Positions 1-11,271 of a stretch of 64,000 bases of DNA are shown piece by piece. Under the pieces are notes generated by a model. It had not been told where the DNA came from, did no database searches, and saw only the letters and a list, made by a program, of their open reading frames with translations. This DNA is from Pseudomonas sp. AFG_SD02_1510_Pfu_092. Its GTDB lineage: Bacteria > Pseudomonadota > Gammaproteobacteria > Pseudomonadales > Pseudomonadaceae. Numbering within the stretch: the stretch's first letter is position 1; each line of letters opens with the position of its first letter. Both the position numbers and the translations under genes were made by a program. The stretch spans positions 1 through 64,000 of the forward strand of contig NZ_PUQD01000002.1 of NCBI RefSeq assembly GCF_003331055.1. The letters are read 5' to 3'.

Positions 1-72
1 GGTGGGCGGGCCCCCCCCCCCCCCCCCCCCCCCCCCCGCCCGGGCCCCCTGTTTTTACGTTGGGGGGGGGGC
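1..72. other. Homopolymer-rich contig end
   Basis: About 27 consecutive C (11-37), then a GC-only stretch and a run of 10 G (62-71). It has no coding character and is unlike the rest of the window. It is most likely a sequencing or assembly artefact at a contig end, and the true neighbour of lptG is not visible. Confidence 0.7.
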
Positions 73-105
73 CACCCCCGCGAAGAAGGCAACACGAATG
101 CCAGC

Positions 106-134
106 AAAAAGCCGACCCTGAGGTCGGCTTTTTT
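106..134 (-). terminator. Rho-independent terminator after lptG
   Basis: A 7-bp stem (GCCGACC / GGTCGGC) with a CTGA loop, flanked by an A run on the left and a T run on the right, so it has a U tract in either direction. It lies just beyond the lptG stop on the minus strand and should end the lptFG transcript. Confidence 0.85.
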
Positions 135-149
135 GTACCGCTCAGGCCA

Positions 150-1211
150 TCAACCGGCCCGGCGCAACAACCACACCCCCGCCAGCGCACAGATGCCCGC
201 CGGAATCACCACCGCCAGCAGCGGCGGGAAGCCGAACACCTGGCTCGACGGCCCCAGCAGGTCCTGGGCGATGCGGAACACGAAGCCCACCAGCACACCG
301 GTGAACACGCGCTGGCCGAGCGTCACCGAACGCAGCGGGCCGAAGATGAAGGAAATCGCCATCAGCACCAGCGCTGCAGTCACCAGCGGCTGCAGCACCT
401 TGGTCCAGAACGCCAGCCAGTAGCGGGCATTGTTCAGGCCCTGGTCGGACAGGTAATGGATGTAGTCCCACAGCCCGGTGATCGACAGCGACTCCGGCGC
501 CAGTATCACGGTATTGAGCAGTTGCGGCGTGAGCGATACGTCCCAGCGCTCCTGCGGCGCGCTCACCACTTCGGTGTGGTCACCCCGGAAGAAGGTGGTG
601 CGCACATCGGCGAGCAGCCAGTGGTCAGCCTGGTACTGCGCACGGCGCGCGAAACTCGAGGTGATGATCTTGCGCTCGCTGTCGAACCGGTAGCGGGTCA
701 CCCCCAGCAGCAAGCCGTTGGGCTGCACGGCGTTGATGTGCACGTATTCCTCGCCCTGGCGGTGCCACATGCCACGCTTGGAGCTTTGTGCCTCACCGCC
801 GCCCTGGGCCAGGGAACGGTCGGCCTGGGCCTTGTTCTCGGTCACCGGCGCCACGTACTCGCCGATCAGCAGACCGACCAGCATCAGCAACAGCATCGGT
901 TTCATCACCGCCCAGACGATGCGGCCGATGGAAACCCCGGCAGCGCGCATGATGGTCAGCTCGCTGCTGCTGGCCAGGGCACCCAGGCCGATCAGGCAGC
1001 CGATCAGGGCGGCCATCGGCAGCATTTCGTAAAGCCGCCGCGGTGCTGTCAGCAGGACGAAGTTGCCCGCCTCCATCACCGTGTAGGTATCGCTCAGGTC
1101 GCTCATCTCGTCGATGAAGGCGAACAGCGAAGCCAGGCCGAGGATGATCCCCAGCACGGCAAGAATGGCCAGCAGCACGCTCTGGCCGATGTAGCGGTCG
1201 AGCTTAGCCAC
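150..1211 (-). CDS. lptG: LPS export ABC transporter permease LptG
   Basis: Inner-membrane permease of the LptB2FG exporter, which pulls lipopolysaccharide out of the inner membrane and passes it to LptC and LptA. The product is 353 aa: N-terminal transmembrane segments, a central periplasmic beta-jellyroll domain and three C-terminal transmembrane segments, the usual LptF/LptG (YjgP/YjgQ) layout and length. I chose the GTG at 1211 (protein starts V/M-AKLDRYIGQ) because a GGAGG sits just upstream; an ATG 15 nt earlier lacks this spacing. It overlaps the lptF stop by 8 nt, so translation is probably coupled. The ATPase lptB and partners lptC/lptA are encoded at 22.9-24.7 kb. Confidence 0.95.
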   Translation of the reverse strand: MAKLDRYIGQSVLLAILAVLGIILGLASLFAFIDEMSDLSDTYTVMEAGNFVLLTAPRRLYEMLPMAALIGCLIGLGALASSSELTIMRAAGVSIGRIVWAVMKPMLLLMLVGLLIGEYVAPVTENKAQADRSLAQGGGEAQSSKRGMWHRQGEEYVHINAVQPNGLLLGVTRYRFDSERKIITSSFARRAQYQADHWLLADVRTTFFRGDHTEVVSAPQERWDVSLTPQLLNTVILAPESLSITGLWDYIHYLSDQGLNNARYWLAFWTKVLQPLVTAALVLMAISFIFGPLRSVTLGQRVFTGVLVGFVFRIAQDLLGPSSQVFGFPPLLAVVIPAGICALAGVWLLRRAG

Positions 1212-2319
1212 GGGCCACCTCCGCACGACGGGCGGCGCGCTTGAGGCGCAGCGGCTCCCAGTACATCAGGCCCAGGCCGATCAGCAGGAACAGGCCGTGG
1301 ACCCACCACATGCCCAGGGCGATCGGCAATTTGCCCTTCTCGAGGGCGCCGCGTACGGAAATCAGCATTGTCAGGTAGGCCATGTACAGAAGAATCGCCG
1401 GCAGCAACTTGAGGAAGCGGCCCTGGCGCGGGTTGACCCGCGACAGTGGCACCGCCAGCAAGGTAACGATGAACACCAGGATCGGCAACGACAGCCGCCA
1501 TTGCAGCTCGGCGCGCTCGCGCAGGCCCTTCTTGCCGATCAGTTCGGAGGTAGGAATGGCTTCGCGCTCGGTCACTTCCTCGCTGACTTCCGGCTTGGGC
1601 AGCAGCACGCCGTAGGTATCGTACTTGATGGCACGGTAGTCGGCCTGGCCCGGGTTGCCGTCGTAGCGGTAGCCGTTTTCCAGCACCAGGTAGCGGTTGC
1701 CGTCGGCCTGGATTTCCTGGTGGCCTTTTTCGGCGACCAGCACCGACGGGGCGCGGTCCTTGGTCTTGTCCTGGTTGAAGCGCTTCTCGGAGATGAACAC
1801 CCCGGCCAGGTTGATGCGGTCGTCCGAGAGTTGTTCGGTGTAGGTCACCCGCGAGCCGTCGCGCAAGGTCTGGAAACGACCCGGTACCAGGGTGTCGAAC
1901 TCGGTCAGGGCATCCTGCTGGCTGATGATCTGCTGCACCTGGGCCACGCCCAGCGGCGCCAGGCTCAGGCTCAGCCAGGCCACCAGCAGGGCGACCAGGG
2001 CGGCCGGCGCCATGGTCAGGCCCAGCAGGCGCTGCTGGCTCATGCCGGTGGCCGAGAGCACGGTCATCTCGCTTTCCAGGTACAGACGCCCGTACGCCAG
2101 GAGGATGCCGAGGAACAGCCCCAACGGCAGGATCAGCTGCAGGAAGCCCGGCATGCGGAAGCCCATGATCAGGAACAGCACGCTCGGGTCGAGCACACCC
2201 TGGGCAGCCTGGGCCAGGTACTTGATGAAGCGCCCACTCATGATGATCACCAGCAGCACGGCGCTGACGGCGCTCAAGGTCACCAGGACCTCGCGGGACA
2301 GATAACGAAAGACGATCAA
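1204..2319 (-). CDS. lptF: LPS export ABC transporter permease LptF
   Basis: Second permease subunit of LptB2FG, 371 aa, with about six membrane segments around a periplasmic beta-jellyroll (roughly residues 120-250). The protein most likely begins IVFRYLSREV, using a TTG at 2319 with AGGAG about 10 nt upstream. A longer ATG start at 2355 would add 12 residues not expected at this N-terminus. It is the first gene of a two-gene operon with lptG, divergent from pepA. Confidence 0.94.
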   Translation of the reverse strand: MIVFRYLSREVLVTLSAVSAVLLVIIMSGRFIKYLAQAAQGVLDPSVLFLIMGFRMPGFLQLILPLGLFLGILLAYGRLYLESEMTVLSATGMSQQRLLGLTMAPAALVALLVAWLSLSLAPLGVAQVQQIISQQDALTEFDTLVPGRFQTLRDGSRVTYTEQLSDDRINLAGVFISEKRFNQDKTKDRAPSVLVAEKGHQEIQADGNRYLVLENGYRYDGNPGQADYRAIKYDTYGVLLPKPEVSEEVTEREAIPTSELIGKKGLRERAELQWRLSLPILVFIVTLLAVPLSRVNPRQGRFLKLLPAILLYMAYLTMLISVRGALEKGKLPIALGMWWVHGLFLLIGLGLMYWEPLRLKRAARRAEVARG

Positions 2320-4114
<1,795 letters not shown>

Positions 4115-4163
4115 TGCCGTGAAGCCGGTGGCGCCCCGCGCGCCATCGGCTGGCGAGACCACC

Positions 4164-4595
4164 ATGAGCAAAGTCGATTTCTACATCCTGCCCACCGACT
4201 CGCTGTCGGCGCGGCTCGATTTCGCCTGCAAGCTGTGCGAAAAGGCCTGGCGCCTCGGCCACCGGGTCTACCTGCATTGCCAGGACGCCGAGCAGCGCAG
4301 CGAGCTGGACCAACGCCTGTGGCGCTTCAAGGGCGAGGCTTTCGTGCCCCACGACCTGGCCGAAGCACACGCTGAGGCCAGCGTGGCGCTAGGCCTGGGC
4401 GAAGACAGCGCAGGCGCTCACCACGGCCTGTTGATCAACCTCGGCGCTGGCGTACCCGGCTTTGTCGGCCAGTTCGAGCGCGTGGCGGAAATCGTCGTGG
4501 AAGAGCCTGGCAGCCGCCAATCGGCCCGGGAACGATTCCGTTTCTACCGTGAACAGGGCTATGCTCTGCAAGACCACCGCTTACAGCGACTTTGA
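4164..4595 (+). CDS. holC: DNA polymerase III chi subunit HolC
   Basis: Chi subunit of the clamp-loader complex, which links polymerase III holoenzyme to single-strand-binding protein. 143 aa, starting MSKVDFYILPTDS, a typical chi N-terminus, followed by the cysteine-containing ACKLCEKAW helix and the conserved WRFKGEAFVPHDL stretch. It lies downstream of pepA and its stop is next to the following small gene, so the three are probably cotranscribed up to valS. Confidence 0.93.
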   Translation: MSKVDFYILPTDSLSARLDFACKLCEKAWRLGHRVYLHCQDAEQRSELDQRLWRFKGEAFVPHDLAEAHAEASVALGLGEDSAGAHHGLLINLGAGVPGFVGQFERVAEIVVEEPGSRQSARERFRFYREQGYALQDHRLQRL

Positions 4596-4600
4596 CGACG

Positions 4601-4954
4601 ATGGACAAACCTTCCCCCCTGCCCGACTCCGCCCATCTGCTCGACGACCTCGAGTCGATCCGCCAGTTGCTTGGCGACGCCGACCTGCAACCGCCGCTGC
4701 TGACCGAGACGGTGGAGCAGATCCCGTTGCTGCTGGAAGCAACGCCCGACAACTCTGCACCTGTGGCCGAACCGTCCGTGGACGACCCGCAGACCCGGCG
4801 CCAGGACACCCTGCTGCACCTGGAAAGCGAGCTGCGCGCGGCGGCGCAGATGATCATGCAGGACGTGATCAACGACTTCACTCCGCACATCGAGAACGAG
4901 ATCAAGCGCCGGCTGGATGCGCGGATCGAGCGGTTGATCAAGCGTTCCGAGTAA
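4601..4954 (+). CDS. Conserved small protein between holC and valS
   Basis: I do not recognise a characterised family. 117 aa from ATG 4601; a TTG at 4592 overlapping the holC stop is an alternative. The N-terminal two thirds is acidic and leucine-rich (DSAHLLDDLESIRQLL), with a Pro/Ala linker near residues 48-65. The C-terminal ~45 residues look like a long amphipathic helix with basic ends (ENEIKRRLDARIERLIKR). No signal peptide or membrane segment is visible. Its tight spacing to holC suggests translational coupling; a role near the replisome would be a guess from position only. Confidence 0.8.
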   Translation: MDKPSPLPDSAHLLDDLESIRQLLGDADLQPPLLTETVEQIPLLLEATPDNSAPVAEPSVDDPQTRRQDTLLHLESELRAAAQMIMQDVINDFTPHIENEIKRRLDARIERLIKRSE

Positions 4955-4965
4955 AACCGAAATTC

Positions 4966-5068
4966 GGCGGTGCCTTCTTCGCGGGTAAACCCGCTCCCAC
5001 AGGACCGGCGCAAGTCTCAAAGCTTGCGCAGCTCCTGTGGGAGCGGGTTCACCCGCGAATAGGCCGCC
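4966..5068. repeat. Paired REP element (type GCGGGT/ACCCGC)
   Basis: Two inverted REP units: TTCGCGGGTAAACCCGCTCC..., then a ~30 bp spacer, then the reverse complement ending ACCCGCGAA. Each unit has a small stem-loop followed by the constant CTCCCACAGG core. It sits between the small unknown gene and valS. Confidence 0.85.
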
Positions 5069-5163
5069 CCTGCCTGCCAGATAGCAGCAGCTTGTCGCCT
5101 GCGGCCCCCAGCTTGGTTATACTTCCCGGCTTTCCCGAATAAATGCACAGGGTCCCGCCGCGC

Positions 5164-8010
5164 ATGGATAAGACCTACCAGCCGCACGCCATCGAAACTT
5201 CCTGGTACAACACCTGGGAGTCAGAGAACTATTTCGCTCCACAAGGTGCAGGCGAGTCCTACACCATCATGATCCCGCCACCGAACGTGACGGGCAGCCT
5301 GCACATGGGCCACGGGTTCAACAACGCGATCATGGACGCCCTGATCCGTTTCCGCCGCATGCAAGGCCGCGACACCCTGTGGCAGCCAGGCACCGACCAC
5401 GCCGGTATCGCCACCCAGATGCTGGTCGAGCGCCAGCTCGAAGCCAAGGGCCAGAACCGCCACGACCTGGGCCGCGAAAAGTTCCTGGAAAAGGTCTGGG
5501 AATGGAAGGACCAGTCGGGCGGCAACATCAGCCGCCAGATCCGCCGCCTGGGCTCGTCGGTCGACTGGAGCCGCGAGCGCTTCACCATGGACGACGGCCT
5601 GTCCGAAGCGGTCAAGGAAGCCTTCGTGCGCCTGCACGAAGATGGCCTGATCTACCGCGGCAAGCGCCTGGTCAACTGGGACACCAAGCTGCACACGGCC
5701 ATCTCCGACCTCGAAGTGGAAAACCACGACGAGAAAGGCCACCTGTGGAACCTGCGCTACCCGCTGGCCGACGGCGCCAAGACCGCTGAAGGCAAGGATT
5801 ACCTGGTGGTCGCCACCACCCGTCCGGAAACCCTGCTGGGTGACGCCGCCGTGGCCGTCAACCCGAACGACGAGCGCTACCAGGCACTGATCGGCAAGTT
5901 CGTCGAACTGCCGCTGGTCGGCCGCCGCATTCCGATCATCGCCGACGACTACTGCGACCCCGAGTTCGGTACCGGCTGCGTGAAGATCACCCCGGCTCAC
6001 GACTTCAATGACTACGAAGTCGGCAAGCGCCACAACCTGCCGCTGCTGAACATCTTCGACAAGAACGCCTTCGTGCTCGCCAGCGCCCAGGCCTTCAACC
6101 TCGATGGCAGCGTCAACGAGCAGGTCGATACCCGCCTGCCGGCCCAGTACGCCAACCTCGACCGCTTCGTCGCACGCAAGCAGATCGTCGCCGACCTGGA
6201 CGCCCAGGGCCTGCTGGTCAGCATCGACGACCACGCCCTGAAAGTGCCGAAAGGCGACCGTTCGGGCACCGTCATCGAGCCGTGGCTGACCGACCAGTGG
6301 TACGTCTCCACCAAGCCGCTGGCAGAACCGGCCATCGCCGCCGTCGAAGACGGCCGCATCCAGTTCGTGCCCAAGCAGTACGAGAACATGTACTTCTCCT
6401 GGATGCGCGATATCCAGGACTGGTGCATCAGCCGCCAGCTGTGGTGGGGCCACCGCATTCCGGCGTGGTACGACGAGGCCGGCCAGGTCTATGTCGGCCG
6501 CAACGAGGAAGAAGTGCGCGCCAAACACAACCTGGGCGCCGATGTAGCGCTGCGCCAGGACGACGATGTGCTCGACACCTGGTTCAGTTCCGGGCTGTGG
6601 ACCTTCTCCACCCTGGGCTGGCCGGAACAGACCGAATTCCTCAAGAAATTCCACTCCACCGATGTGCTGGTGACCGGCTTCGACATCATCTTCTTCTGGG
6701 TTGCGCGCATGATCATGCTGACCATGCACCTGATCAAGAACGAGGACGGCACCCCGCAGGTACCGTTCAAGACCGTGTACGTCCACGGCCTGGTGCGTGA
6801 CGGCCAGGGCCAGAAGATGTCCAAGTCCAAGGGCAACGTGCTGGACCCGCTGGACATCGTCGACGGCATCACCCTCGACGCCCTGCTGGAAAAACGCACC
6901 AGCGGCATGATGCAGCCGAAGCTCGCCGAGAAGATCGCCAAGCAGACCAAGGCCGAGTTCCCCGAAGGTATCGCCAGCTACGGCACCGACGCCCTGCGCT
7001 TCACCTTCTGCTCGCTGGCCTCCACCGGCCGCGACATCAAGTTCGACATGGGCCGCGTCGAAGGCTACCGCAACTTCTGCAACAAGATCTGGAACGCCGC
7101 CCGCTACGTGCTGGACAAGGGCGAAGACTGCGGCCAGAACGGCGAAGCCGTCGAGCTGTCGCTGGCCGACCGCTGGATCATCTCGCAGCTGCAGCGTACC
7201 GAAGCCGAAGTGACCCGCCAGCTGGAGCAGTTCCGCTTCGACCTGGCCAGCCAGGCGCTGTACGAGTTCATCTGGAACCAGTACTGCGACTGGTACCTGG
7301 AGCTGTCCAAGCCGGTGCTGTGGGATGAGAACGCGCCGATCGAGCGCGCTCGTGGCACCCGCCGCACCCTGGTTCGCGTGCTGGAAGTGGCGCTGCGCCT
7401 GGCGCACCCGTTCATGCCGTTCATCACCGAGGAAATCTGGCAGCGCATCGCACCGCTGGCTGGCATCCACGGCAAGACCATCATGCTGCAGCCATGGCCG
7501 GTGGCCAATGAAAGCCGCATCGACCCGGCCGCCGAAGGTGACATCGAGTGGCTCAAGGAGCTGATGGTCGGCCTGCGCAACATCCGCGCCGAGATGAACA
7601 TCGGCCCGGGCAAGCCACTGCCGCTGTTCCTGAGGAACGCCAACGCCGACGACCAGCGCCGCCTGCAGGAAAACGAAGCGCTGCTGAAGAAGCTGGCCAA
7701 GGTCGAGTCGTTCACGGTACTGGGCGACGCCGACCAAGCGCCGCTGTCGGCCACCGCCCTGGTCGGTGACCTGCAGGTGCTGGTGCCGATGGCCGGGCTG
7801 ATCGACAAGGATGCCGAGCTGGCGCGCCTGAACAAGGAAATCCAGCGTCTGCAGGGCGAAGTGGCACGCGTGGGCGGCAAGCTGTCCAACGCCGCCTTCG
7901 TCGACAAGGCACCGCCTGCGGTGATCGAGAAGGAACGCGCCAAGCTGGCCGAGTCCGAACAGGCGCTGGCCAACTTCACCGAGCAGCATGCGCGGATTGC
8001 AGCGCTGTAA
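5164..8010 (+). CDS. valS: Valyl-tRNA synthetase
   Basis: Class I aminoacyl-tRNA synthetase that charges tRNA-Val and edits misactivated threonine. 948 aa, the usual bacterial length. HMGH at residues 47-50 is the HIGH signature and KMSKS at 551-555 the second signature. The CP1 editing domain contains [10 protein letters not shown], and a C-terminal coiled coil (about residues 880-945, [17 protein letters not shown]) closes the protein, as in other ValS. ATG 5164 gives [11 protein letters not shown]; the upstream in-frame ATG adds seven unlikely residues. Confidence 0.98.
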   Translation: MDKTYQPHAIETSWYNTWESENYFAPQGAGESYTIMIPPPNVTGSLHMGHGFNNAIMDALIRFRRMQGRDTLWQPGTDHAGIATQMLVERQLEAKGQNRHDLGREKFLEKVWEWKDQSGGNISRQIRRLGSSVDWSRERFTMDDGLSEAVKEAFVRLHEDGLIYRGKRLVNWDTKLHTAISDLEVENHDEKGHLWNLRYPLADGAKTAEGKDYLVVATTRPETLLGDAAVAVNPNDERYQALIGKFVELPLVGRRIPIIADDYCDPEFGTGCVKITPAHDFNDYEVGKRHNLPLLNIFDKNAFVLASAQAFNLDGSVNEQVDTRLPAQYANLDRFVARKQIVADLDAQGLLVSIDDHALKVPKGDRSGTVIEPWLTDQWYVSTKPLAEPAIAAVEDGRIQFVPKQYENMYFSWMRDIQDWCISRQLWWGHRIPAWYDEAGQVYVGRNEEEVRAKHNLGADVALRQDDDVLDTWFSSGLWTFSTLGWPEQTEFLKKFHSTDVLVTGFDIIFFWVARMIMLTMHLIKNEDGTPQVPFKTVYVHGLVRDGQGQKMSKSKGNVLDPLDIVDGITLDALLEKRTSGMMQPKLAEKIAKQTKAEFPEGIASYGTDALRFTFCSLASTGRDIKFDMGRVEGYRNFCNKIWNAARYVLDKGEDCGQNGEAVELSLADRWIISQLQRTEAEVTRQLEQFRFDLASQALYEFIWNQYCDWYLELSKPVLWDENAPIERARGTRRTLVRVLEVALRLAHPFMPFITEEIWQRIAPLAGIHGKTIMLQPWPVANESRIDPAAEGDIEWLKELMVGLRNIRAEMNIGPGKPLPLFLRNANADDQRRLQENEALLKKLAKVESFTVLGDADQAPLSATALVGDLQVLVPMAGLIDKDAELARLNKEIQRLQGEVARVGGKLSNAAFVDKAPPAVIEKERAKLAESEQALANFTEQHARIAAL

Positions 8011-8027
8011 TCACTAGAGAGACCGTT

Positions 8028-8147
8028 GGGGCCGCTGTGCGGCCCTTTCGCGACACAAGGCCGCTCCCACAGGACGGCGCCAACCTCGAAGGCGCTACCA
8101 TCCTGTGGGAGCGGCCTTGTGTCGCGAAAGGGCTGCGCAGCAGCCCC
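8028..8147. repeat. Paired REP element (type CGCGACACAAGGCCG)
   Basis: A near-perfect 120-bp inverted repeat just after valS: an outer GGGGCCGC arm, CGCGACACAAGGCCG and the core CTCCCACAGG, all mirrored on the right. It could also stabilise or end the valS mRNA 3' end. Same stem class as the element at 32.4 kb. Confidence 0.85.
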
Positions 8148-8188
8148 AGGTTCTTCAAGCCACCGCTCGTATAGGGCTGGACACTGCC

Positions 8189-9142
8189 ATGACCTCGAAC
8201 AAACCCACCCTGCACCCGCGCAACCGCCACCAGGGCCGCTACGACTTCCCCAGCCTGATCAAGGCCCACCCTGACCTGGCGCGCTTCACCATCACCAACC
8301 CCCACGGCAAACCCAGCATCGACTTCGCCAACCCCGAAGCCGTGCGCGTGTTCAACCGTGCCTTGCTCAAGGCCCAGTACGGCATCCAGCACTGGGACAT
8401 CCCCGCCGACTACCTGTGCCCGCCCATCCCGGGCCGCGCCGACTACATCCACGTGGCCGCCGACCTGCTGGCCGACGACAACGCCGGCGAAATCCCCAGG
8501 GGCGCCCAGGTGCGTGCGCTGGACATCGGCGTGGGTGCCAACTGCATCTACCCGTTGCTGGGCCATAGCGACTACCGCTGGCGCTTTCTGGGTTCGGACA
8601 TCGACCCGGTGGCCCTGGCTTCGGCCAAGGCCATCGTTCAGGCCAACGGCCTGGGCAAGGCCATCAGCCTGCGCCAACAGGCCAACCGCGCACACATCCT
8701 CAGCGGCCTGCTGCAGGAAGACGAACGCTTCGACCTGACCCTGTGCAACCCGCCCTTCCACGCTTCGCGCGACGAAGCCACCCGCGGCAGCCAGCGCAAG
8801 TGGAAGAACCTTGGCAAGCAGGACCCCAAGCGCAAGCTGCCGGTGCTGAACTTCGGCGGCCAGAACAATGAGCTGTGGTGCGAGGGCGGCGAAATCCGCT
8901 TTGTCAGCCAACTGGTCGGCGAAAGCGTGCAGTACGCCGAGCAGGTGTTGTGGTTCACCAGCCTGGTGTCCAAGGCCAGCAACCTGCCGGGGATCGAAGC
9001 TGCGCTGAAGAAGGCCGGCGCCAAGGCCGTGCGCATCAGCGAAATGGGCCAGGGGCAGAAGCAGAGCCGCATGGTCGCCTGGAGCTTCCATGACGATGCA
9101 GCGCGCCAGGCCTGGCACGCAGGGCGTAAATCACAGGCATGA
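8189..9142 (+). CDS. rlmF: 23S rRNA (adenine-1618-N6)-methyltransferase RlmF
   Basis: S-adenosylmethionine-dependent enzyme that methylates N6 of adenine 1618 in 23S rRNA. 317 aa. The early [13 protein letters not shown] block is typical of RlmF/YbiN, the SAM-binding loop is [15 protein letters not shown], and the catalytic N6-adenine motif is NPPF in [11 protein letters not shown]. The start at ATG 8189 gives [12 protein letters not shown]. The gene faces the HU gene and the two share the hairpin at 9147-9173. Confidence 0.95.
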   Translation: MTSNKPTLHPRNRHQGRYDFPSLIKAHPDLARFTITNPHGKPSIDFANPEAVRVFNRALLKAQYGIQHWDIPADYLCPPIPGRADYIHVAADLLADDNAGEIPRGAQVRALDIGVGANCIYPLLGHSDYRWRFLGSDIDPVALASAKAIVQANGLGKAISLRQQANRAHILSGLLQEDERFDLTLCNPPFHASRDEATRGSQRKWKNLGKQDPKRKLPVLNFGGQNNELWCEGGEIRFVSQLVGESVQYAEQVLWFTSLVSKASNLPGIEAALKKAGAKAVRISEMGQGQKQSRMVAWSFHDDAARQAWHAGRKSQA

Positions 9143-9178
9143 AAAAACCGCGCCCGGGCAAGCCGGGCGCGGTCTTTT
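9141..9178. terminator. Bidirectional terminator between rlmF and the HU gene
   Basis: An 11-bp GC stem, ACCGCGCCCGG (9147-9157) paired with CCGGGCGCGGT (9163-9173), preceded by six A and followed by TCTTTT. The A run gives a perfect U tract for the minus-strand HU transcript; the plus-strand tail after rlmF is weaker. Confidence 0.85.
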
Positions 9179-9192
9179 CAACGCAGCAACAA

Positions 9193-9474
9193 TTACTTGT
9201 TGATGGCGTCGGTCAGCACTTTGGCTGGCACGAACTTGACGACTTTCTTGGCAGCGATTTCGATGGCAGCGCCAGTCGAAGGGTTACGGCCGGTACGGGC
9301 AGGACGCTCGGAGACTTTCAGTTTGCCGATGCCTGGCAGGGTGATTTCAGCGCCGTTTTCCAGCTGGTCGGCAACGATCTGGCCCAGTTGCTCCAGAGCG
9401 TTTTTGGCGGTGGCTTTTGGCGCGGCGATCGATTCGGCGATGTCGGCAATCAGTTGGTCTTTGGTCAATGCCAT
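9193..9474 (-). CDS. hupN: HU-family DNA-binding protein (HupN-like)
   Basis: Small histone-like protein that bends and compacts DNA as a dimer. 93 aa; starts MALTKDQLIADIAES and contains the DNA-binding arm region ERPARTGRNPSTGAAIEI with its intercalating proline. P. putida has several HU paralogues; the place next to rlmF/valS and yejK fits the one I know as HupN, but I assign the paralogue by position rather than by alignment. AAGGAA lies about 7 nt upstream of the ATG. Confidence 0.9.
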   Translation of the reverse strand: MALTKDQLIADIAESIAAPKATAKNALEQLGQIVADQLENGAEITLPGIGKLKVSERPARTGRNPSTGAAIEIAAKKVVKFVPAKVLTDAINK

Positions 9475-9844
9475 GGTGGTGTTCCTTCCCTATCAAATTC
9501 GATGGTTAAGCAGCGGACTACGACGTTATCGGGCCAGCCCCTGAACATGGAGGGCCGCGCCAATCGCGTATGTAGATACGCAAATCGGCGTTTGGTTCGA
9601 CACGCCGACAGCACGCTGCCAGCAATGCGCCACATGCTGGGCGCAAGACCGCGCAAAGCTACCACAGGAACGGATAAATATCCGCTGCGCACTGCGATTT
9701 AATGCAGGTTTTTCGGGGGTTTCAGCCTGAAACGCGGAAATTTGCACAAAAAACGAACAACCGCCATTTCTGCCAACATCCGGCCACTGCACCACCTTGT
9801 GTCTAGGGTAAACTGCACGACTTTTGCAGCTCGCCGAGAATTCC
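9475..9844. promoter_or_regulatory. Divergent HU/yejK intergenic region with two dyads
   Basis: A 370-bp region between two divergent nucleoid-protein genes. Dyads visible: GCGTAT-GTAG-ATACGC at 9566-9581, CGGATA-AA-TATCCG at 9671-9684, and TTTCA-GCC-TGAAA at 9719-9731. A candidate yejK -10 (TAAACT, 9809-9814) lies 30 nt before its ATG, with a poor -35. The two longer dyads are the right size for operators, but no regulator can be named. Confidence 0.45.
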
Positions 9845-10852
9845 ATGCCAATCCGTCATTGCATCGTTCACCTGATCGACAAAAAGCCCGATGGCAGCCC
9901 CGCCGTGCTGCATGCCCGCGATTCGGAACTGGCGGCCTCGGACGCCATCGAGAACCTGCTGGCCGACCTCAATGACAGCTACAACGCCAAGCAAGGCAAG
10001 GCCTGGGGCTTTTTCCACGGTGAGTCTGGCGCCTACCCGCTGAGCGGCTGGCTGAAGCAGTATCTGGACCAAGAAAAGGACTTCACCGCATTCAGCCGCA
10101 TGGCCGTCGAGCACCTGCAGAAGTTGATGGAAGAGTCCAACCTGTCCACCGGCGGCCACGTCCTGTTTGCCCACTACCAGCAAGGCATGACCGAGTACCT
10201 GGCGATCGCCCTGCTGCACCACAGCGAAGGTGTGGCGGTGAATGCCGAACTCGATGTGACCCCTTCACGCCACCTGGACCTGGGCCAGCTGCACCTGGCG
10301 GCACGCATCAACCTCTCGGAGTGGAAAAACAACCAGAACTCCAAGCAGTACATTTCGTTCATCAAAGGCAAGAACGGCAAGAAGGTCTCGGACTACTTCC
10401 GCGACTTCATCGGCTGCCAGGAAGGTGTCGACGGCCCGGGCGAAACCCGCACGCTGCTCAAGGCCTTCAGCGACTTCGTCGAGAGCGAAGACCTGCCGGA
10501 AGAATCCGCCCGGGAAAAGACCCAGACCCTGGTCGAATATGCCACCACCCAGACCAAGCTGGGCGAGCCGGTAACCCTCGAAGAGCTGTCCAGCCTGATC
10601 GACGAGGACCGCCCCAAGGCGTTCTACGATCACATCCGCAACAAGGACTACGGCCTGTCACCGGAAATCCCTGCGGACAAGCGCACCCTCAACCAGTTCC
10701 GGCGCTTTACCGGGCGTGCCGAAGGGCTGTCGATCAGCTTTGAAGCGCATCTGCTGGGCGACAAAGTCGAGTATGACGAGGCAGCGGGGACCTTGATCAT
10801 CAAGGGGCTGCCAACCACCTTGGTGGATCAGTTGAAGCGGCGCAAGGACTGA
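9845..10852 (+). CDS. yejK: Nucleoid-associated protein YejK (NdpA)
   Basis: Nucleoid-associated protein of the YejK/NdpA (37-kDa) family. 335 aa, the usual length, with the conserved N-terminus [17 protein letters not shown] and the [20 protein letters not shown] block. No catalytic motif is expected. The start at 9845 is the first ATG with a matching family N-terminus. It is divergent from the HU gene, so two nucleoid proteins share one control region. Confidence 0.94.
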   Translation: MPIRHCIVHLIDKKPDGSPAVLHARDSELAASDAIENLLADLNDSYNAKQGKAWGFFHGESGAYPLSGWLKQYLDQEKDFTAFSRMAVEHLQKLMEESNLSTGGHVLFAHYQQGMTEYLAIALLHHSEGVAVNAELDVTPSRHLDLGQLHLAARINLSEWKNNQNSKQYISFIKGKNGKKVSDYFRDFIGCQEGVDGPGETRTLLKAFSDFVESEDLPEESAREKTQTLVEYATTQTKLGEPVTLEELSSLIDEDRPKAFYDHIRNKDYGLSPEIPADKRTLNQFRRFTGRAEGLSISFEAHLLGDKVEYDEAAGTLIIKGLPTTLVDQLKRRKD

Positions 10853-10874
10853 TGGCCCCGGGGCTGCTGGGCAG

Positions 10875-10961
10875 CCCATCGCCGGCAAGCCAGCTCCCAC
10901 ATCGACCGCATAGACCTCAGGCCTGTGCAGCACCTGTGGGAGCTGGCTTGCCGGCGATGGG
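10875..10961. repeat. Paired REP element (type GCCGGCAAGCCAG)
   Basis: CCCATCGCCGGCAAGCCAG plus the core CTCCCACA, mirrored about 40 bp later as TGTGGGAGCTGGCTTGCCGG. It lies between the convergent yejK and GIY-YIG genes. Confidence 0.85.
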
Positions 10962-10974
10962 GCGCGAAGCGGCC

Positions 10975-11271
10975 CTAATTGGCAGCCGTTACTGCGCCAT
11001 AGGAAGCAACCAACGCCTCCTTGGCCGACTTGCGCAAGCGCTTGACCAACCGCTCCTGGCGCAACGCCTCGCCCTTGTCCGGCCATTGCTCCACATACAC
11101 CAGCGCCTGCGCCGGGCTGGTCTTGAAGTAACGCGCGCCCTGCCCTTTCTGATGCGCCAGAAAGCGCCGCTGCGGATCATCGCTGATACCGCAGTACAAC
11201 GAACCATTGGCCGCCCTCACCAGATAGACATACCAAGCTTTGCTGGCGGCGTTATCGACAATCTCACTCAC
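10975..11271 (-). CDS. GIY-YIG domain protein (YhbQ/UPF0213-like)
   Basis: Small single-domain GIY-YIG nuclease-fold protein, 98 aa. The motif elements are present: YVYLV (GIY position), YCGISDD (YIG position), the arginine in [10 protein letters not shown] and the glutamate in [11 protein letters not shown], which closely resembles the YhbQ type. The cellular role of this type is poorly defined. I chose GTG 11271, which overlaps the upstream NTF2-like gene by 8 nt; no ATG lies closer. The ribosome binding site is weak, which fits translational coupling. Confidence 0.82.
   Translation of the reverse strand: MSEIVDNAASKAWYVYLVRAANGSLYCGISDDPQRRFLAHQKGQGARYFKTSPAQALVYVEQWPDKGEALRQERLVKRLRKSAKEALVASYGAVTAAN

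Noticed and set aside
4966-5068. Possible CRISPR unit or phage attachment site (also other REP pairs)
   Set aside because: Repeats are single inverted pairs with palindromic arms at scattered sites, no regular direct repeat-spacer array and no cas genes; they match REP elements.
5221-7989. A 922-codon open frame on the minus strand
   Set aside because: It lies exactly antisense to valS. GC-rich third positions leave such shadow frames open; its composition is repetitive His/Gln/Val/Gly without domains.
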